DNA of 49,864 nucleotides from Methanobacterium sp. PtaB.Bin024 (GCA_002067065.1 MVPY01000042.1:2501-52364); one strand, 5' to 3'. Shown: positions 1 through 9,067, counted from the first letter of the stretch. Numbers and translations: made by a program. The notes: generated from the letters alone by a model not told the origin.

Positions 1-741
1 AGACAAAAGAATCTCCTGAAGAGAGGTATTGAAATAAAACAGGAAACCCGTGCTTTTTTAGAATCACAGATGATAACCGTCCCAATGCGACTTAAAGAGG
101 AAGCAGAGGACTATCGGTACATACCAGACCCTGATTTACCGCCCATGATTGCTGAAGAAGAAAAAGTGGAGTTTATCCGTGAGGAAATGCCGGAACCAGC
201 CCATATAAAAACAGAAAGGTTCACAGAAGAGTATGGTATCAAAAAAGACCATGCTCAGGTCATTACTTCCGAGTTAGAACTGGCAGATGCCTTTGAAGAA
301 GTTGCAAAAGAGGTGGATCCTGAATTTGCTGCACTGTGGATGCGGGATGAACTCAAAAGAGTACTTTCCTACAACAAACTCACCTTCAGGGAAAGTGAAA
401 TAACCACAGCCCAACTGGTGGAACTGTTGAAGATGCTGCAGGATAAGAAGATAACCACCAAGGCAGGTCAAAGGATCATTGAACAATTACCCAACAACTC
501 TAAAATGCCAGGTATGATAGCAGAAGAGATGGGCCTGGTGGGAGTGGTTGAAGATGACACCGTACTTGCAGCAGTGAAACAGGCCATTGAAGAGAATCCA
601 GTGGCTGTTTCTGATTACTTTGAAGGTAAATCCAAGGCCTTGAACTTCCTGGTGGGCCAGGTGATGCGCATCACCAGGGGAAAGGCAGATCCTAATCTTA
701 CCAACCAGATGGTTGTTGAAGAACTGAAAACAAGAGAATAA
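1..741 (+). CDS. gatB: Asp-tRNA(Asn)/Glu-tRNA(Gln) amidotransferase subunit B, C-terminal part
   Basis: The reading frame is open from the first base, so the gene begins upstream and this is its 3' part (about 246 codons). GatB is the subunit of GatCAB that binds the mischarged tRNA and activates it for transamidation. The visible part begins with the end of the catalytic domain, where the signature EEAEDYRYIPDPDLPP is clear. It continues through the helical linker into a C-terminal YqeY/tail domain (about the last 150 residues, ending TNQMVVEELKTRE). The frame closes at TAA and a DUF504 gene follows after 30 bases on the same strand. The family is certain from the signature; the missing N-terminal half cannot be judged. 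Confidence 0.95.
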   Translation, partial: RQKNLLKRGIEIKQETRAFLESQMITVPMRLKEEAEDYRYIPDPDLPPMIAEEEKVEFIREEMPEPAHIKTERFTEEYGIKKDHAQVITSELELADAFEEVAKEVDPEFAALWMRDELKRVLSYNKLTFRESEITTAQLVELLKMLQDKKITTKAGQRIIEQLPNNSKMPGMIAEEMGLVGVVEDDTVLAAVKQAIEENPVAVSDYFEGKSKALNFLVGQVMRITRGKADPNLTNQMVVEELKTRE

Positions 742-771
742 GGATGGATTCATTTCATGGTGGTTTAAACC

Positions 772-1026
772 ATGGCCAAGAGGATCCTGGACATGCTCAT
801 CTGGCACCCTGAAAAGGATATCCGGAAATGTCAGGTTACCTACTCACACCGGGGGCTTAAAGGAAACCTTAAAACCATCCCAGCAACAGATATTCAAGGT
901 TTAGAACGGGGTTTCATGGTCATGGTAGACGGATCAATGATTCCTTATCACCGTATAATCAAAATAGAATGCGATAACATGTTAATTTGGAAAAAAAATA
1001 TTAAAACAGGAGATGCGAATGACTAA
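772..1026 (+). CDS. DUF504 (UPF0248) family protein
   Basis: An 84-residue basic protein starting MAKRILDMLIWHPEKD, with a later IPYHRI motif. Both are typical of the small archaeal DUF504/UPF0248 family. Some members are described as RNA-repair-associated domains with 2',5'-phosphodiesterase-like relatives, but the activity here is unknown. The ATG is preceded by GGTGG about ten bases upstream. The 3' end overlaps the next gene by 8 bases, so it is probably cotranscribed with gatB and the CBS/ParB-like gene. Family assignment is from sequence resemblance; function is not inferred. Confidence 0.8.
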   Translation: MAKRILDMLIWHPEKDIRKCQVTYSHRGLKGNLKTIPATDIQGLERGFMVMVDGSMIPYHRIIKIECDNMLIWKKNIKTGDAND

Positions 1027-1825
1027 TTCCACTCTAGTTAAAGATTACATGACCCGGGAAGTTATAACTGTCACCCCAGACACCCCCAATGCAGAAGTGA
1101 TCCAGCTCATGAAACAAACTGGGCACGATGGATTCCCAGTTAAAACCAATGGTGAAGTCATAGGCATGGTAACAGCCTTTGATTTATTGCTCAAACCATG
1201 GGTGCACCTGGTTGAAGATATAATGTCCACTGATATAGTGGTGGCAGCCCATTCCATGTCCCTTAACGATGCTTCCAGGGTAATGTTCCGTATGGGAATC
1301 TCCCGCCTACCAGTCATAGATGAAAAGGGCAAACTAGTAGGCATCATCACCAACACAGACATAGTACGCTCCCACATAGAACGATCAACCCCTATGAAGG
1401 TTCGCTATTTCAAAAAAACATTAGAACAATTATATAACATCAAAACCAGGCTGGTTCACGAAAAAGTACCCATAAATAAGCTCAGACCCACCCAGAACAA
1501 GGTCTATGCCGATGAACTCCAGGGTCGTACCTACGAACTTAAAAGGGGCCTGGCAGAGCCAACCATAGTGGTAAAGACTGGAAACCGTTTTGTACTGGTG
1601 GATGGCCATCACCGGACAGTTGCTGCCCGTAAATTAGGCTATAATGAAATTGACTCCTATGTGATAACTTTGGATGACGATATCAAATTGGGAATGGAGA
1701 AAACCGCAGATAAGGAGGGTATTTTCTCATTTGAAGATATTGAAGTCATCGATGATGCACAGCACCCACTTATAGCCATAACTGGTCCACTGCGAAAGGA
1801 ACTGGATAAGGAGATTAAAAAATGA
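1019..1825 (+). CDS. CBS-domain protein fused to a ParB/SerK-like domain
   Basis: About 268 residues. Residues 1-120 form a tandem CBS pair (VKDYMTREVITVTPD, then VEDIMSTDIVVAAHSMSLNDA), which normally binds adenine nucleotides and regulates an attached domain. The C-terminal half holds INKLRPTQ and the strong motif LVDGHHRTVAARKLGY, typical of the ParB/sulfiredoxin fold and of archaeal free-serine kinases of the SerK type. The start was set at the ATG at 1019, not the in-frame ATG at 1013, because AGGAG lies six bases before 1019 and directly abuts 1013. The gene overlaps the DUF504 gene upstream and shares an ATGA overlap with hisE downstream. A role as a nucleotide-sensing kinase is inference; partition or DNA-binding roles remain possible. 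Confidence 0.8.
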   Translation: MTNSTLVKDYMTREVITVTPDTPNAEVIQLMKQTGHDGFPVKTNGEVIGMVTAFDLLLKPWVHLVEDIMSTDIVVAAHSMSLNDASRVMFRMGISRLPVIDEKGKLVGIITNTDIVRSHIERSTPMKVRYFKKTLEQLYNIKTRLVHEKVPINKLRPTQNKVYADELQGRTYELKRGLAEPTIVVKTGNRFVLVDGHHRTVAARKLGYNEIDSYVITLDDDIKLGMEKTADKEGIFSFEDIEVIDDAQHPLIAITGPLRKELDKEIKK

Positions 1826-2109
1826 GTGACCAGATCATCAGAGAAGTTTACAAGGTCTTAGAGGGAAGAAGAGATTCACCTATTGACTCTTACACATCCC
1901 ACCTCATGCAGGATGATGATAAACAGGCTGAGGATAAGATTCTGGAGAAAGTGGGTGAAGAAGCTGCAGAATTCATCATCGCCTCTAAGAATGATGAAAA
2001 ACTGGTACCGGAAGCTGCAGATCTGATATTCCACACCCTACTACTCTTGGTGTATAAAGGAGTGGAACTTGACGAATTATATGACGAGTTTGAAAGAAGA
2101 AGAGGTTAA
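1822..2109 (+). CDS. hisE: phosphoribosyl-ATP pyrophosphatase
   Basis: A 95-residue all-helical MazG-like protein that hydrolyses phosphoribosyl-ATP to phosphoribosyl-AMP in histidine synthesis. The metal-binding helix EKVGEEAAEFIIASKN and the later VPEAADLIFHTLLLL, holding the acidic ligands, are diagnostic of HisE. Length matches stand-alone archaeal HisE. The start ATG overlaps the stop of the CBS/ParB-like gene (ATGA), indicating translational coupling. No other his genes are in this window. Confidence 0.93.
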   Translation: MSDQIIREVYKVLEGRRDSPIDSYTSHLMQDDDKQAEDKILEKVGEEAAEFIIASKNDEKLVPEAADLIFHTLLLLVYKGVELDELYDEFERRRG

Positions 2110-2118
2110 TCGAAGTTA

Positions 2119-2125
2119 TTTTTTT
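2119..2125 (+). terminator. oligo-T terminator after hisE
   Basis: A run of seven T residues 10 bases after the hisE stop, with no hairpin needed. It fits the U-rich intrinsic terminators of Archaea and would end the gatB-hisE transcript. Confidence 0.45.
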
Positions 2126-2203
2126 AGGTAGGGCTAAATAACCCCCCCAAACATATTTTAGCTCATGTTCAATGCAATTATTGTAATTGAAGGGTGATTA
2201 AAT

Positions 2204-2767
2204 ATGGAAAAAACAAACCTGGGAAGTAATCTGTTCATATATCCCATGCCTGTGACACTTTTAGGGACTAAAAATGGAGAAATCGCTAATTTTATGGCAT
2301 TAGGATGGTTAACCAGGGTCAACGCTAATCCTCCACTTCTAGCTGCAGGTGTAAACAAGGCACACCTGACCAATGAACTGGTAAGGAAAAACGGGACATT
2401 CAGTATCAACTATCCTTCAGCAAACATTATGGAGAAAGTGGATTACTGTGGACTCGTATCTGGACGTAAAAAAGACAAATCCCAACTTTTTAAGGTAGAA
2501 TATGGTGAACTGGAAACTGCACCGCTCATCAAGGAGTGTGCACTCTCTTTGGAATGTGAACTGGTTGATATTTATGAAATGGCAACCAACGACCTTTTCA
2601 TAGGGCAGATCATTGCTTCACATGCTGCTGAAGAGATTCTCACCGATGGAAAGCCAGACATGGGTAAACTCAATCCATTACTTCTCACCATGCCTGATAA
2701 CCATTACTGGAGTGTAGGAGAGAAGGTGGGTGAAGCCTGGAGTATTGGGCGAAAGTTGGATAAGTAA
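2204..2767 (+). CDS. flavin reductase-like FMN-binding protein (flavoredoxin family)
   Basis: A 187-residue split-barrel flavin-binding protein. The N-terminal pattern YPMPVTLLGT...ANFMALGWLTRVNANPPL, followed by ...NKAHLTNELVRKNGTFSINYPS, is that of the flavin reductase-like/flavoredoxin family, which binds FMN and passes electrons between ferredoxin-type carriers and other redox enzymes. A ribosome binding site (AGGGTGA) precedes the ATG. The next gene, an iron-sulfur aldo/keto reductase, starts 52 bases downstream on the same strand. The true electron partners are unknown. Confidence 0.85.
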   Translation: MEKTNLGSNLFIYPMPVTLLGTKNGEIANFMALGWLTRVNANPPLLAAGVNKAHLTNELVRKNGTFSINYPSANIMEKVDYCGLVSGRKKDKSQLFKVEYGELETAPLIKECALSLECELVDIYEMATNDLFIGQIIASHAAEEILTDGKPDMGKLNPLLLTMPDNHYWSVGEKVGEAWSIGRKLDK

Positions 2768-2819
2768 GATTAGAGGCAGGATAAGAGAATATGAATTTAT
2801 TTTTAGTTTGAGGTTAATT

Positions 2820-3974
2820 ATGTTGTATCGTAGTATGGGTAAAACTAGTGAGAAAGTCTCCATACTGGGCATGGGATGCATGAGACTGCCAACTCTAGGC
2901 AGCTATGACCTGATCGATCCTGAAAAGGCATCTCAGTTACTGGATTATGCTCTGGATCAGGGAATAAACTATGTGGACACAGCCTATCCCTACCATGGCC
3001 TCAGCAATGCTGAGGGAGGGGCCAGTGAACTGTTTTTGGGAGAATATTTCGCAGAAAACGACAGGCTTGATGAGGTTTATTTATCCACCAAGCTACCCAC
3101 CTGGCTTTTGGAAGATGAAGGAGATATGGACAGATACCTGGATGAGCAGTTAAAACGCCTACAGACGGATCAGATAGATTTTTACCTCCTGCACTCTGTA
3201 AAGGAGAAGGGCTGGTTTAATCTGGAAATCCTGGGAATCCTTGAATTTTTGGACTCTGCCCGGTCAGATGGAAGGATTAAATATGTGGGATTCTCTTCAC
3301 ATGATGAGATCAGCTTTTTTAAGGAATTGGTGGACTCTTACCAGTGGGACATGTGCATGATACAGTACAACTACCTGGATGAAAACATTCAGGCAGGTAA
3401 GGAAGGTCTTCAATACGCTGCTGACCAGGGTATGGGAGTGGCGGTTATGGAACCCCTTAAAGGAGGTGTTCTGGCTGAACATATTCCAGCAGAGGTACAG
3501 GAGATATGGGACTCTTTTCCAGTCCAGAGAAAACCAGCTGAATGGGCTTTACGCTATTTATGGGACATACCTGAGATCAGCACGGTTTTAAGTGGGATGA
3601 ACACCATGGACCAGCTTGAGGAGAACTTACTAACTGCAGAAGATGGACTGCCCCATTCCCTAACTGGAGAAGAAAGGGAATTGATGGAAGAGGTGAAGGA
3701 AGTTTACCATGGTAAGATGGTGGTGGATTGCAGTAGGTGTGGCTACTGTATGCCCTGCCCCAGTGGCATCAACATTCCACAAAGTTTAAGTTACCTGAAC
3801 CAGGCAGCCATTCTGGAAGATGACACAGAAGTTAAAAACCAGTACTACTTCATGCTGAAGGACACAGAAAGAGCAGGGAACTGTCTGGAATGTGGATTAT
3901 GTGAGGAGCTCTGCTCCCAGAATATTCCTATTCGGGAAAAACTGAAAGAAGTAGCACGTAAATTTGGGAACTGA
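2820..3974 (+). CDS. aldo/keto reductase with C-terminal 4Fe-4S ferredoxin domain
   Basis: About 384 residues. The N-terminal TIM barrel has aldo/keto reductase active-site landmarks: VDTAYPYHG (Asp and Tyr), STKLP (Lys) and YLLHSV (His). The C-terminus adds a ferredoxin-like module with CSRCGYCMPCPSGINIP and CLECGLCEELC, enough for two Fe-S clusters. This fused architecture is common in anaerobes and suggests electrons can enter through Fe-S centres as well as a nicotinamide. The start at 2820 was chosen because GAGGT lies just upstream; the longer open frame from 2730 would overlap the previous gene and add an untypical leader. Substrate unknown. Confidence 0.88.
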   Translation: MLYRSMGKTSEKVSILGMGCMRLPTLGSYDLIDPEKASQLLDYALDQGINYVDTAYPYHGLSNAEGGASELFLGEYFAENDRLDEVYLSTKLPTWLLEDEGDMDRYLDEQLKRLQTDQIDFYLLHSVKEKGWFNLEILGILEFLDSARSDGRIKYVGFSSHDEISFFKELVDSYQWDMCMIQYNYLDENIQAGKEGLQYAADQGMGVAVMEPLKGGVLAEHIPAEVQEIWDSFPVQRKPAEWALRYLWDIPEISTVLSGMNTMDQLEENLLTAEDGLPHSLTGEERELMEEVKEVYHGKMVVDCSRCGYCMPCPSGINIPQSLSYLNQAAILEDDTEVKNQYYFMLKDTERAGNCLECGLCEELCSQNIPIREKLKEVARKFGN

Positions 3975-4076
3975 CGATAAGGTTCTTAATTAATTACTAA
4001 AAAAAATGATGATTAGGGTATTATAATCATAAAATACTTGTAGAGTAGAACATTTACTAATTCAGGAGGCTATAGG

Positions 4077-4586
4077 ATGGAATTTGAGGATTTAATTCAG
4101 GAAAGATACAGTGTACGCAGCTATCAGTCCCGGCCAGTTGAGGATGAAAAACTAGAAGCAGTGCTGGATGCAGCACGCCTGGCACCCACAGCAGCCAATA
4201 AACAGCCATTTCGTTTAATAGTGGTGAAAACCGAAGGGAAAAAAGACCAAATGAAACGCATCTATCATGGGGACTGGTTTTCGGAGGCACCACTGGTCAT
4301 CTGTGCCTGCAGTGTGAAGTCTGAGTCATGGACTCGCAGGGATGGCCGTAACTATGTAGATGTGGATGTCACCATAGCCATGGACCACCTCATACTACAA
4401 GCCACTGAACTGGGACTGGGAACCTGCTGGATAGCAGCTTTTGATGCAGAAGCAGCCAGGGAAATTCTCAAAATACCGGAAGGTGTGGAACCATTACTGT
4501 TCACACCGTTGGGATATCCTGCTGATGAAATTGGGCCTAAAAGTAGGAAAGAGTTGGATGAACTGGTTCATTATGAAGAGTGGTAA
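4077..4586 (+). CDS. nitroreductase family FMN-dependent oxidoreductase
   Basis: A 169-residue protein with the typical nitroreductase start (EDLIQERYSVRSYQSRPVEDEKL), the LAPTAANKQPFRLIVV segment for FMN binding, and LGLGTCWIAAF near the C-terminus. These enzymes are dimeric flavoproteins reducing nitro, quinone or flavin substrates with NAD(P)H; the natural substrate in methanogens is not known. The ATG follows a strong AGGAGG about seven bases upstream. It follows the flavin reductase and Fe-S aldo/keto reductase genes, making a run of three redox genes, and converges on the ABC transporter genes. Confidence 0.9.
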   Translation: MEFEDLIQERYSVRSYQSRPVEDEKLEAVLDAARLAPTAANKQPFRLIVVKTEGKKDQMKRIYHGDWFSEAPLVICACSVKSESWTRRDGRNYVDVDVTIAMDHLILQATELGLGTCWIAAFDAEAAREILKIPEGVEPLLFTPLGYPADEIGPKSRKELDELVHYEEW

Positions 4587-4616
4587 AAAAATAAACCCGA
4601 AATATTATCAAATCAA

Positions 4617-5372
4617 TTATATTCTTTTGTATATAGTTCTTTTATGCAGTTGAGCTGCTAAAAAGAAGAACAGAATCGTGAAAAATATGATAACTATTAG
4701 ATCTACTTGAATTGGGTAGTAATTCGCTCCGTTTATAGAATATCTGGTTAGATCTGTGAAGTAGGTTAAAGGGGAAAATGAGGCTATTATTTTCCCCCAG
4801 TATGGCATTTTTTCAATGGGTATGAATATTCCGCTGAGGAATACCAGGGGAAATCGGACCAGGGATGAGATCATCATGACATTGGATGGGGCGTTGGATG
4901 GTGGTGAGGATAATATCAAACCAAACGATGAAAAACAGGCTGCAGCCAGAAATATCCCTAATATGAGGATGATGGGTTGGAGTATGTTCACCCCTACAGC
5001 TAAACCTAAAGCAATGGGTAATATGGGAATTATAATTCCAAATATAAAAGATGCCAGCATATCACCAAAAATTAGAGTTGTGATAGAAATAGGGGCTGAT
5101 ATTAATCTTTCCAGGGTCTGCACCTGAGCTTCCCAGGGTGCTATCACCGGAGAAACAGCAGTGGCAGTGAAAAATACAGTCATGCTTATTAAACCTGATA
5201 TTAGAAAATCCATGGGCAAATCTCTGCTACCAATGAAAAAGGCTAAAAACAGGAATAATGGCATTAAAAATCCGAATATAACTACCGGTCCCTTCAAATA
5301 GTATATCCTGATATCTTTTTTCATAACACCTAGGGAACGTTTGAATTGATCCAGAAATTGGTTTATCTGCAT
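4617..5372 (-). CDS. ABC-2 type transporter permease
   Basis: A 251-residue integral membrane protein with about six hydrophobic segments (for example VVIFGFLMPLFLFLAFFIG and the run of Ile/Leu near the C-terminus). The motif FPLVFLSGIFIPIEKMPYWGKIIASFSPLTYF is characteristic of ABC-2 exporters of the drug/daunorubicin type. Its ATG immediately follows the stop codon of the ATPase gene (no spacer), so the two are translated together. The exported substrate is unknown. Confidence 0.92.
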   Translation of the reverse strand: MQINQFLDQFKRSLGVMKKDIRIYYLKGPVVIFGFLMPLFLFLAFFIGSRDLPMDFLISGLISMTVFFTATAVSPVIAPWEAQVQTLERLISAPISITTLIFGDMLASFIFGIIIPILPIALGLAVGVNILQPIILILGIFLAAACFSSFGLILSSPPSNAPSNVMMISSLVRFPLVFLSGIFIPIEKMPYWGKIIASFSPLTYFTDLTRYSINGANYYPIQVDLIVIIFFTILFFFLAAQLHKRTIYKRI

Positions 5373-6296
5373 TTAAGCCTCACCTGTTAGTTCTACGAAA
5401 ACTTCTTCCAGAGAAGGATCCCGGGTGTTTAAAGTCACTATCTTCAACCCATTTAATCCCGCAAAATTAGTGAGGGAATGAATGAGGCCGTTGACATTAT
5501 CGGTGTATGCTATGAATTTATCCCCTTCTTTTTTCAGTTCCTTGATGTGGGATATTTCTGATAAACTTTGAGTATTCACACTCCTGTCAAAGCTCACTTC
5601 AATAGATTTTAGCTTTTTAACCGTGTTTTTAAGTTTTTCAGGACGGTCGATGGCTGCGATTTTGCCCTGGTTGATGATGGCCACCCGGTCACAGAGACGA
5701 TTGGCTTCATTCATGTTATGGGTGGTTAAAAAGATTGTTTTTCCCTGTTCTGGAAATTCCTGGAGGATTTCCCGGATTAACTGTCTGCTGGCAACATCCA
5801 GGCCAGAAGTGGGTTCATCCAGAAAGACTAAGATGGGGTCATTCACCAGAGCCATGCAGAGGATCAATCTCTGTTTCATGCCCTTGGAAAATCCTTTGAC
5901 CTTATCATCTCTACGATGATAAAGACTTAACCTATCTAAAAGACTTTCAGCCCTATCCTCAGCCACTTTTCTGGGAATCCCATAAAGTTCGGACATTAAC
6001 ATCATATTCTGCCAGGCAGAAAGGTCAACATAAGCATTGGATGTCTCAGGAACCACTCCTATATTCTGTTTTGCTTTTAAAGCTTCCTTTTGAATGTTGA
6101 ATCCTAAGATATTTGCTGCTCCTTCATCAGCTTGGATTATACCGGTTAACATCCGGAGGGTGGTGGTTTTCCCAGCACCGTTAGGACCCAAAAATCCGAA
6201 TATCTCCCCCTTCTCAACCTCAAAGTTAATATGGTCAACTGCTGTGAGTTTTCCATACCTTTTTGTCAGATTTTGAACCTGAATTACATGTTTCAT
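5373..6296 (-). CDS. ABC-2 type transporter ATP-binding protein
   Basis: A 307-residue ABC ATPase. Walker A GPNGAGKTT is at residues 37-45, Walker B is in ILVFLDEPTSGLD, and the H-loop is in TTHNMNEA. The signature motif is FSKGMKQR rather than LSGGQ, as is usual in the DrrA/CcmA-like export group. A C-terminal extension of about 80 residues follows the nucleotide-binding domain. It forms a two-gene operon with the permease directly downstream. It pumps an unknown substrate outward or has a resistance role; neither is shown by sequence. Confidence 0.93.
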   Translation of the reverse strand: MKHVIQVQNLTKRYGKLTAVDHINFEVEKGEIFGFLGPNGAGKTTTLRMLTGIIQADEGAANILGFNIQKEALKAKQNIGVVPETSNAYVDLSAWQNMMLMSELYGIPRKVAEDRAESLLDRLSLYHRRDDKVKGFSKGMKQRLILCMALVNDPILVFLDEPTSGLDVASRQLIREILQEFPEQGKTIFLTTHNMNEANRLCDRVAIINQGKIAAIDRPEKLKNTVKKLKSIEVSFDRSVNTQSLSEISHIKELKKEGDKFIAYTDNVNGLIHSLTNFAGLNGLKIVTLNTRDPSLEEVFVELTGEA

Positions 6297-6420
6297 GATT
6301 TGAACCCAGTTTGGTGGTATTTAAATAGGGATCGTTTGATGAATTGGGATAGGTAAATGGTAATATTCCTGCTTCATTCATTTTTTTTGAATTATTACCC
6401 TTTACTTATATTTTTTATTA

Positions 6421-6726
6421 ATGATGAAGTTATTGAGAAACCAACTAATAAACGCAAGAAGCCTCACGGAAATAAGGGAGCACATGATGAGCTATAAGCT
6501 TAAGGATAGGGTTCGGGAGGCATACTTCCTAGCCGACCCTGATGAGTTAAGAAAAATCTACTTAAGGTATGAGCACCTATCTGTGAAAGGATCAGCAGGG
6601 ATGTACTTCTCGGATGAGTTCCGAGAATTACAAAGACAGAACAATCAGTTATGTGACATAGTTTCTGAAATGATAAAAGAGTTAAAAGAGTTAAAAGTGA
6701 AGGTTAGAGGTTATTTTTTTGATTGA
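6421..6726 (+). CDS. hypothetical protein, 101 residues, helical
   Basis: I do not recognise this family. The protein is hydrophilic and mostly helical, with a central YFLADPDELRKIYLRYEH segment and a Lys/Glu-rich C-terminus. It has no signal or membrane segment. There is no clear Shine-Dalgarno before the ATGATG start, so it may be leaderless. A 53-base stretch of the gene (6518-6570) recurs, broken, at 7650-7702, showing that the gene was once duplicated or moved here. It sits in a small patch between conserved blocks together with a TMEM175-like gene. Confidence 0.6.
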   Translation: MMKLLRNQLINARSLTEIREHMMSYKLKDRVREAYFLADPDELRKIYLRYEHLSVKGSAGMYFSDEFRELQRQNNQLCDIVSEMIKELKELKVKVRGYFFD

Positions 6727-6969
6727 GAACATTAATAAATTAAGTTTTATTAACTAAGCGCTATATTATAGTATGTGATTGAAATGGAGGTGAATTAAAA
6801 GAAAATTTAAAAAATACTTTCTTTAGATGTAAAAAATCACATATTAAAAAATTTTCAGGATAATAGTCTTCCAAATAAGAATTATGATAATAAAGGAATT
6901 TAAATATGGAGGTTATAAAGAGACTTATTTAATTCTTAAATAATTTACGGTGTTGTTTGCTCCTACTTT
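6727..6969. other. AT-rich intergenic stretch between the 101-aa gene and the TMEM175-like gene
   Basis: Very AT-rich with no supported gene. An isolated GGAGGTGAATTA at 6785-6796, resembling a ribosome binding site, is not followed by any usable reading frame, and may be a remnant of a lost gene. Confidence 0.4.
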
Positions 6970-7581
6970 TTATTTTCTTTTTACAAGAATATGTATTGGA
7001 AAGAGAACTGCGTATATCATTGTACTCCAACTGTGAATTACAAATGAAAGTATTACCGCTAAGAGAGCGATAAATATGAAAATCGTATTAAACCTTTTAC
7101 TAAAATTTATGCGTGTTGTATTTACATCCTCGTGTAAAAGTCCTTTTTGACTGGCATAGTGCAGGTTTAGATAGAGCAAAAACGCTATTCCCATCATATT
7201 CAGATTAAAAATAACGCTAGGAAGCGCATAACTTCCGTATTGGCCAATTGCGGAGGCGGAAAAAGGAACCATCACTATAAATAGAAGCCATGTTACATTT
7301 ATCCACAACAGAGTACTGTTTATCCTTTTTATCTGATTAAAAATACGGTGATGCCCGCTCCAAAATATTGCCAGTAAGAAAAAACTTAAAATAAACGAAT
7401 AAAAACTAGGTAAAATGTTATAAAAAGCATTCTGAATAACATTTTCAGATAATTGGCCGTTTATGTGAGGTACAGCTAAACCTAAAACCAGCAAAGTCAT
7501 AGCAATGGTGAATATTCCATCCACCAAGGTTTCAAGACGTTTAGTGGGCAAATAACCATTCGAACCTTCAGACTTAATCAT
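6970..7581 (-). CDS. TMEM175/DUF1211-family membrane protein (putative potassium channel)
   Basis: A 203-residue membrane protein with about six hydrophobic helices. The first helix carries RLETLVDGIFTIAMTLLVL, matching the RxxxFSDG-type signature of the TMEM175 (DUF1211) family, though Val replaces Phe-Ser before the Asp-Gly. Bacterial and archaeal TMEM175 proteins are tetrameric K+-permeable channels with one six-helix repeat per subunit, which matches this length. The gene stands alone, flanked by the 101-aa gene and a decayed fragment of it, suggesting recent rearrangement. Ion selectivity cannot be told from sequence. Confidence 0.82.
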   Translation of the reverse strand: MIKSEGSNGYLPTKRLETLVDGIFTIAMTLLVLGLAVPHINGQLSENVIQNAFYNILPSFYSFILSFFLLAIFWSGHHRIFNQIKRINSTLLWINVTWLLFIVMVPFSASAIGQYGSYALPSVIFNLNMMGIAFLLYLNLHYASQKGLLHEDVNTTRINFSKRFNTIFIFIALLAVILSFVIHSWSTMIYAVLFPIHILVKRK

Positions 7582-7649
7582 ATGATTTTAATGTTTAATT
7601 TAACAAAATAAAAGGTTATGGGATGAGATAATTTAATATAACTGTAGTG

Positions 7650-7702
7650 AAGCATAATTTCTAGCCGACCCTGATGAGTTAAGAAAAATCTACGTAAGGC
7701 AT
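7650..7702 (+). pseudogene. decayed fragment of the 101-residue gene at 6421-6726
   Basis: These 53 bases match 6518-6570 in the same orientation with about six mismatches; the core at 7661-7697 differs from 6529-6565 by one base. The copy would encode EA-stop-FLADPDELRKIYVRH, so a Tyr codon has become a stop, and no start or continuation is present. It is a dead remnant. Confidence 0.8.
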
Positions 7703-7829
7703 ACTAAAAAAATAAAAGGTAATATGAAAACTTTATATATTATCATAAATGGCAGATAATGATAATTATAAATAAGCACAAATTACTCTTTTGTTTAATT
7801 CAACTTGTATAATAATATTATTTTAATAT

Positions 7830-8384
<555 letters not shown>

Positions 8385-8410
8385 AATTATGTCTCCTCTC
8401 TTATTTGCAT

Positions 8411-8902
8411 CTACCAGAAACTGATATCCAGGAGTATTCCCAGGGGTGCACCCCCGAGCTCTGACAGGAGCCAGGACTCAGGTATAAGTTTCAGGGCCTC
8501 TTCGGGAGTTTTAGGGTGGATGTAGGCGATTTCAAGTGCATCCAGGAGTCGGGGGGTGGCTTCTCCCATGGGTACCTGTGCACATATAGGTTCACCTTCA
8601 GTACCCCGGTGACTCATAATCATAAGAATAGGTAACTTGTAAAGGCTGTACAGGGATGCCAGTACATTCACCGAGTTTCCCAGTCCAGAGTTCTGCATGA
8701 GCATGGCTGGCTTTTTGCTTCCCATGTATGCCCCGGCTGCAATACCGAAACCCTCCTCTTCCCTGGTCACCGGAACATGGATGATGTCAGGGTCACAGTC
8801 AACCATCTCCAGGAGTTTTCCCAGGTTCACACAGGGCATGCTCACCACAAAATCGATCCCCGCATTTTTAAGTCCCTGATAAACCGCTTTGCTACTGTCC
8901 AT
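8411..8902 (-). CDS. comD: sulfopyruvate decarboxylase, alpha subunit
   Basis: A 163-residue pyrimidine-binding half of a TPP enzyme. VTREEEGFGIAAGAYMG holds the catalytic glutamate that activates the cofactor, and LMQNSGLGNSVNVLASL is the conserved ComD segment. The protein pairs with ComE encoded just downstream; in some methanogens the two are fused, but here they are separate genes. Expected role: sulfopyruvate to sulfoacetaldehyde in coenzyme M synthesis. Confidence 0.95.
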   Translation of the reverse strand: MDSSKAVYQGLKNAGIDFVVSMPCVNLGKLLEMVDCDPDIIHVPVTREEEGFGIAAGAYMGSKKPAMLMQNSGLGNSVNVLASLYSLYKLPILMIMSHRGTEGEPICAQVPMGEATPRLLDALEIAYIHPKTPEEALKLIPESWLLSELGGAPLGILLDISFW

Positions 8903-9067
8903 TTTAAAACACTTTTATGAAATTTGTTATCTACCAAATCTTTATTGAACTATTCTAATAAACTTGATGAAACCAGATTACAATCCTACCTAAATTTGCA
9001 CGTTAATTTTATAACCAAAGGAATAACAAAATTATTATCACTATTCTAATTATGAGGGGGATTAATA

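Noticed and set aside
2730..2819. Longer N-terminus for the aldo/keto reductase
   Set aside because: It would overlap the flavin reductase gene and add about 30 residues with no family similarity; the ATG at 2820 has GAGGT upstream.
7650..7702. Repeat copy considered as an insertion-sequence end or attachment site
   Set aside because: It is an in-frame-derived fragment of the 101-aa gene, in direct orientation, and no transposase or integrase lies between the copies.
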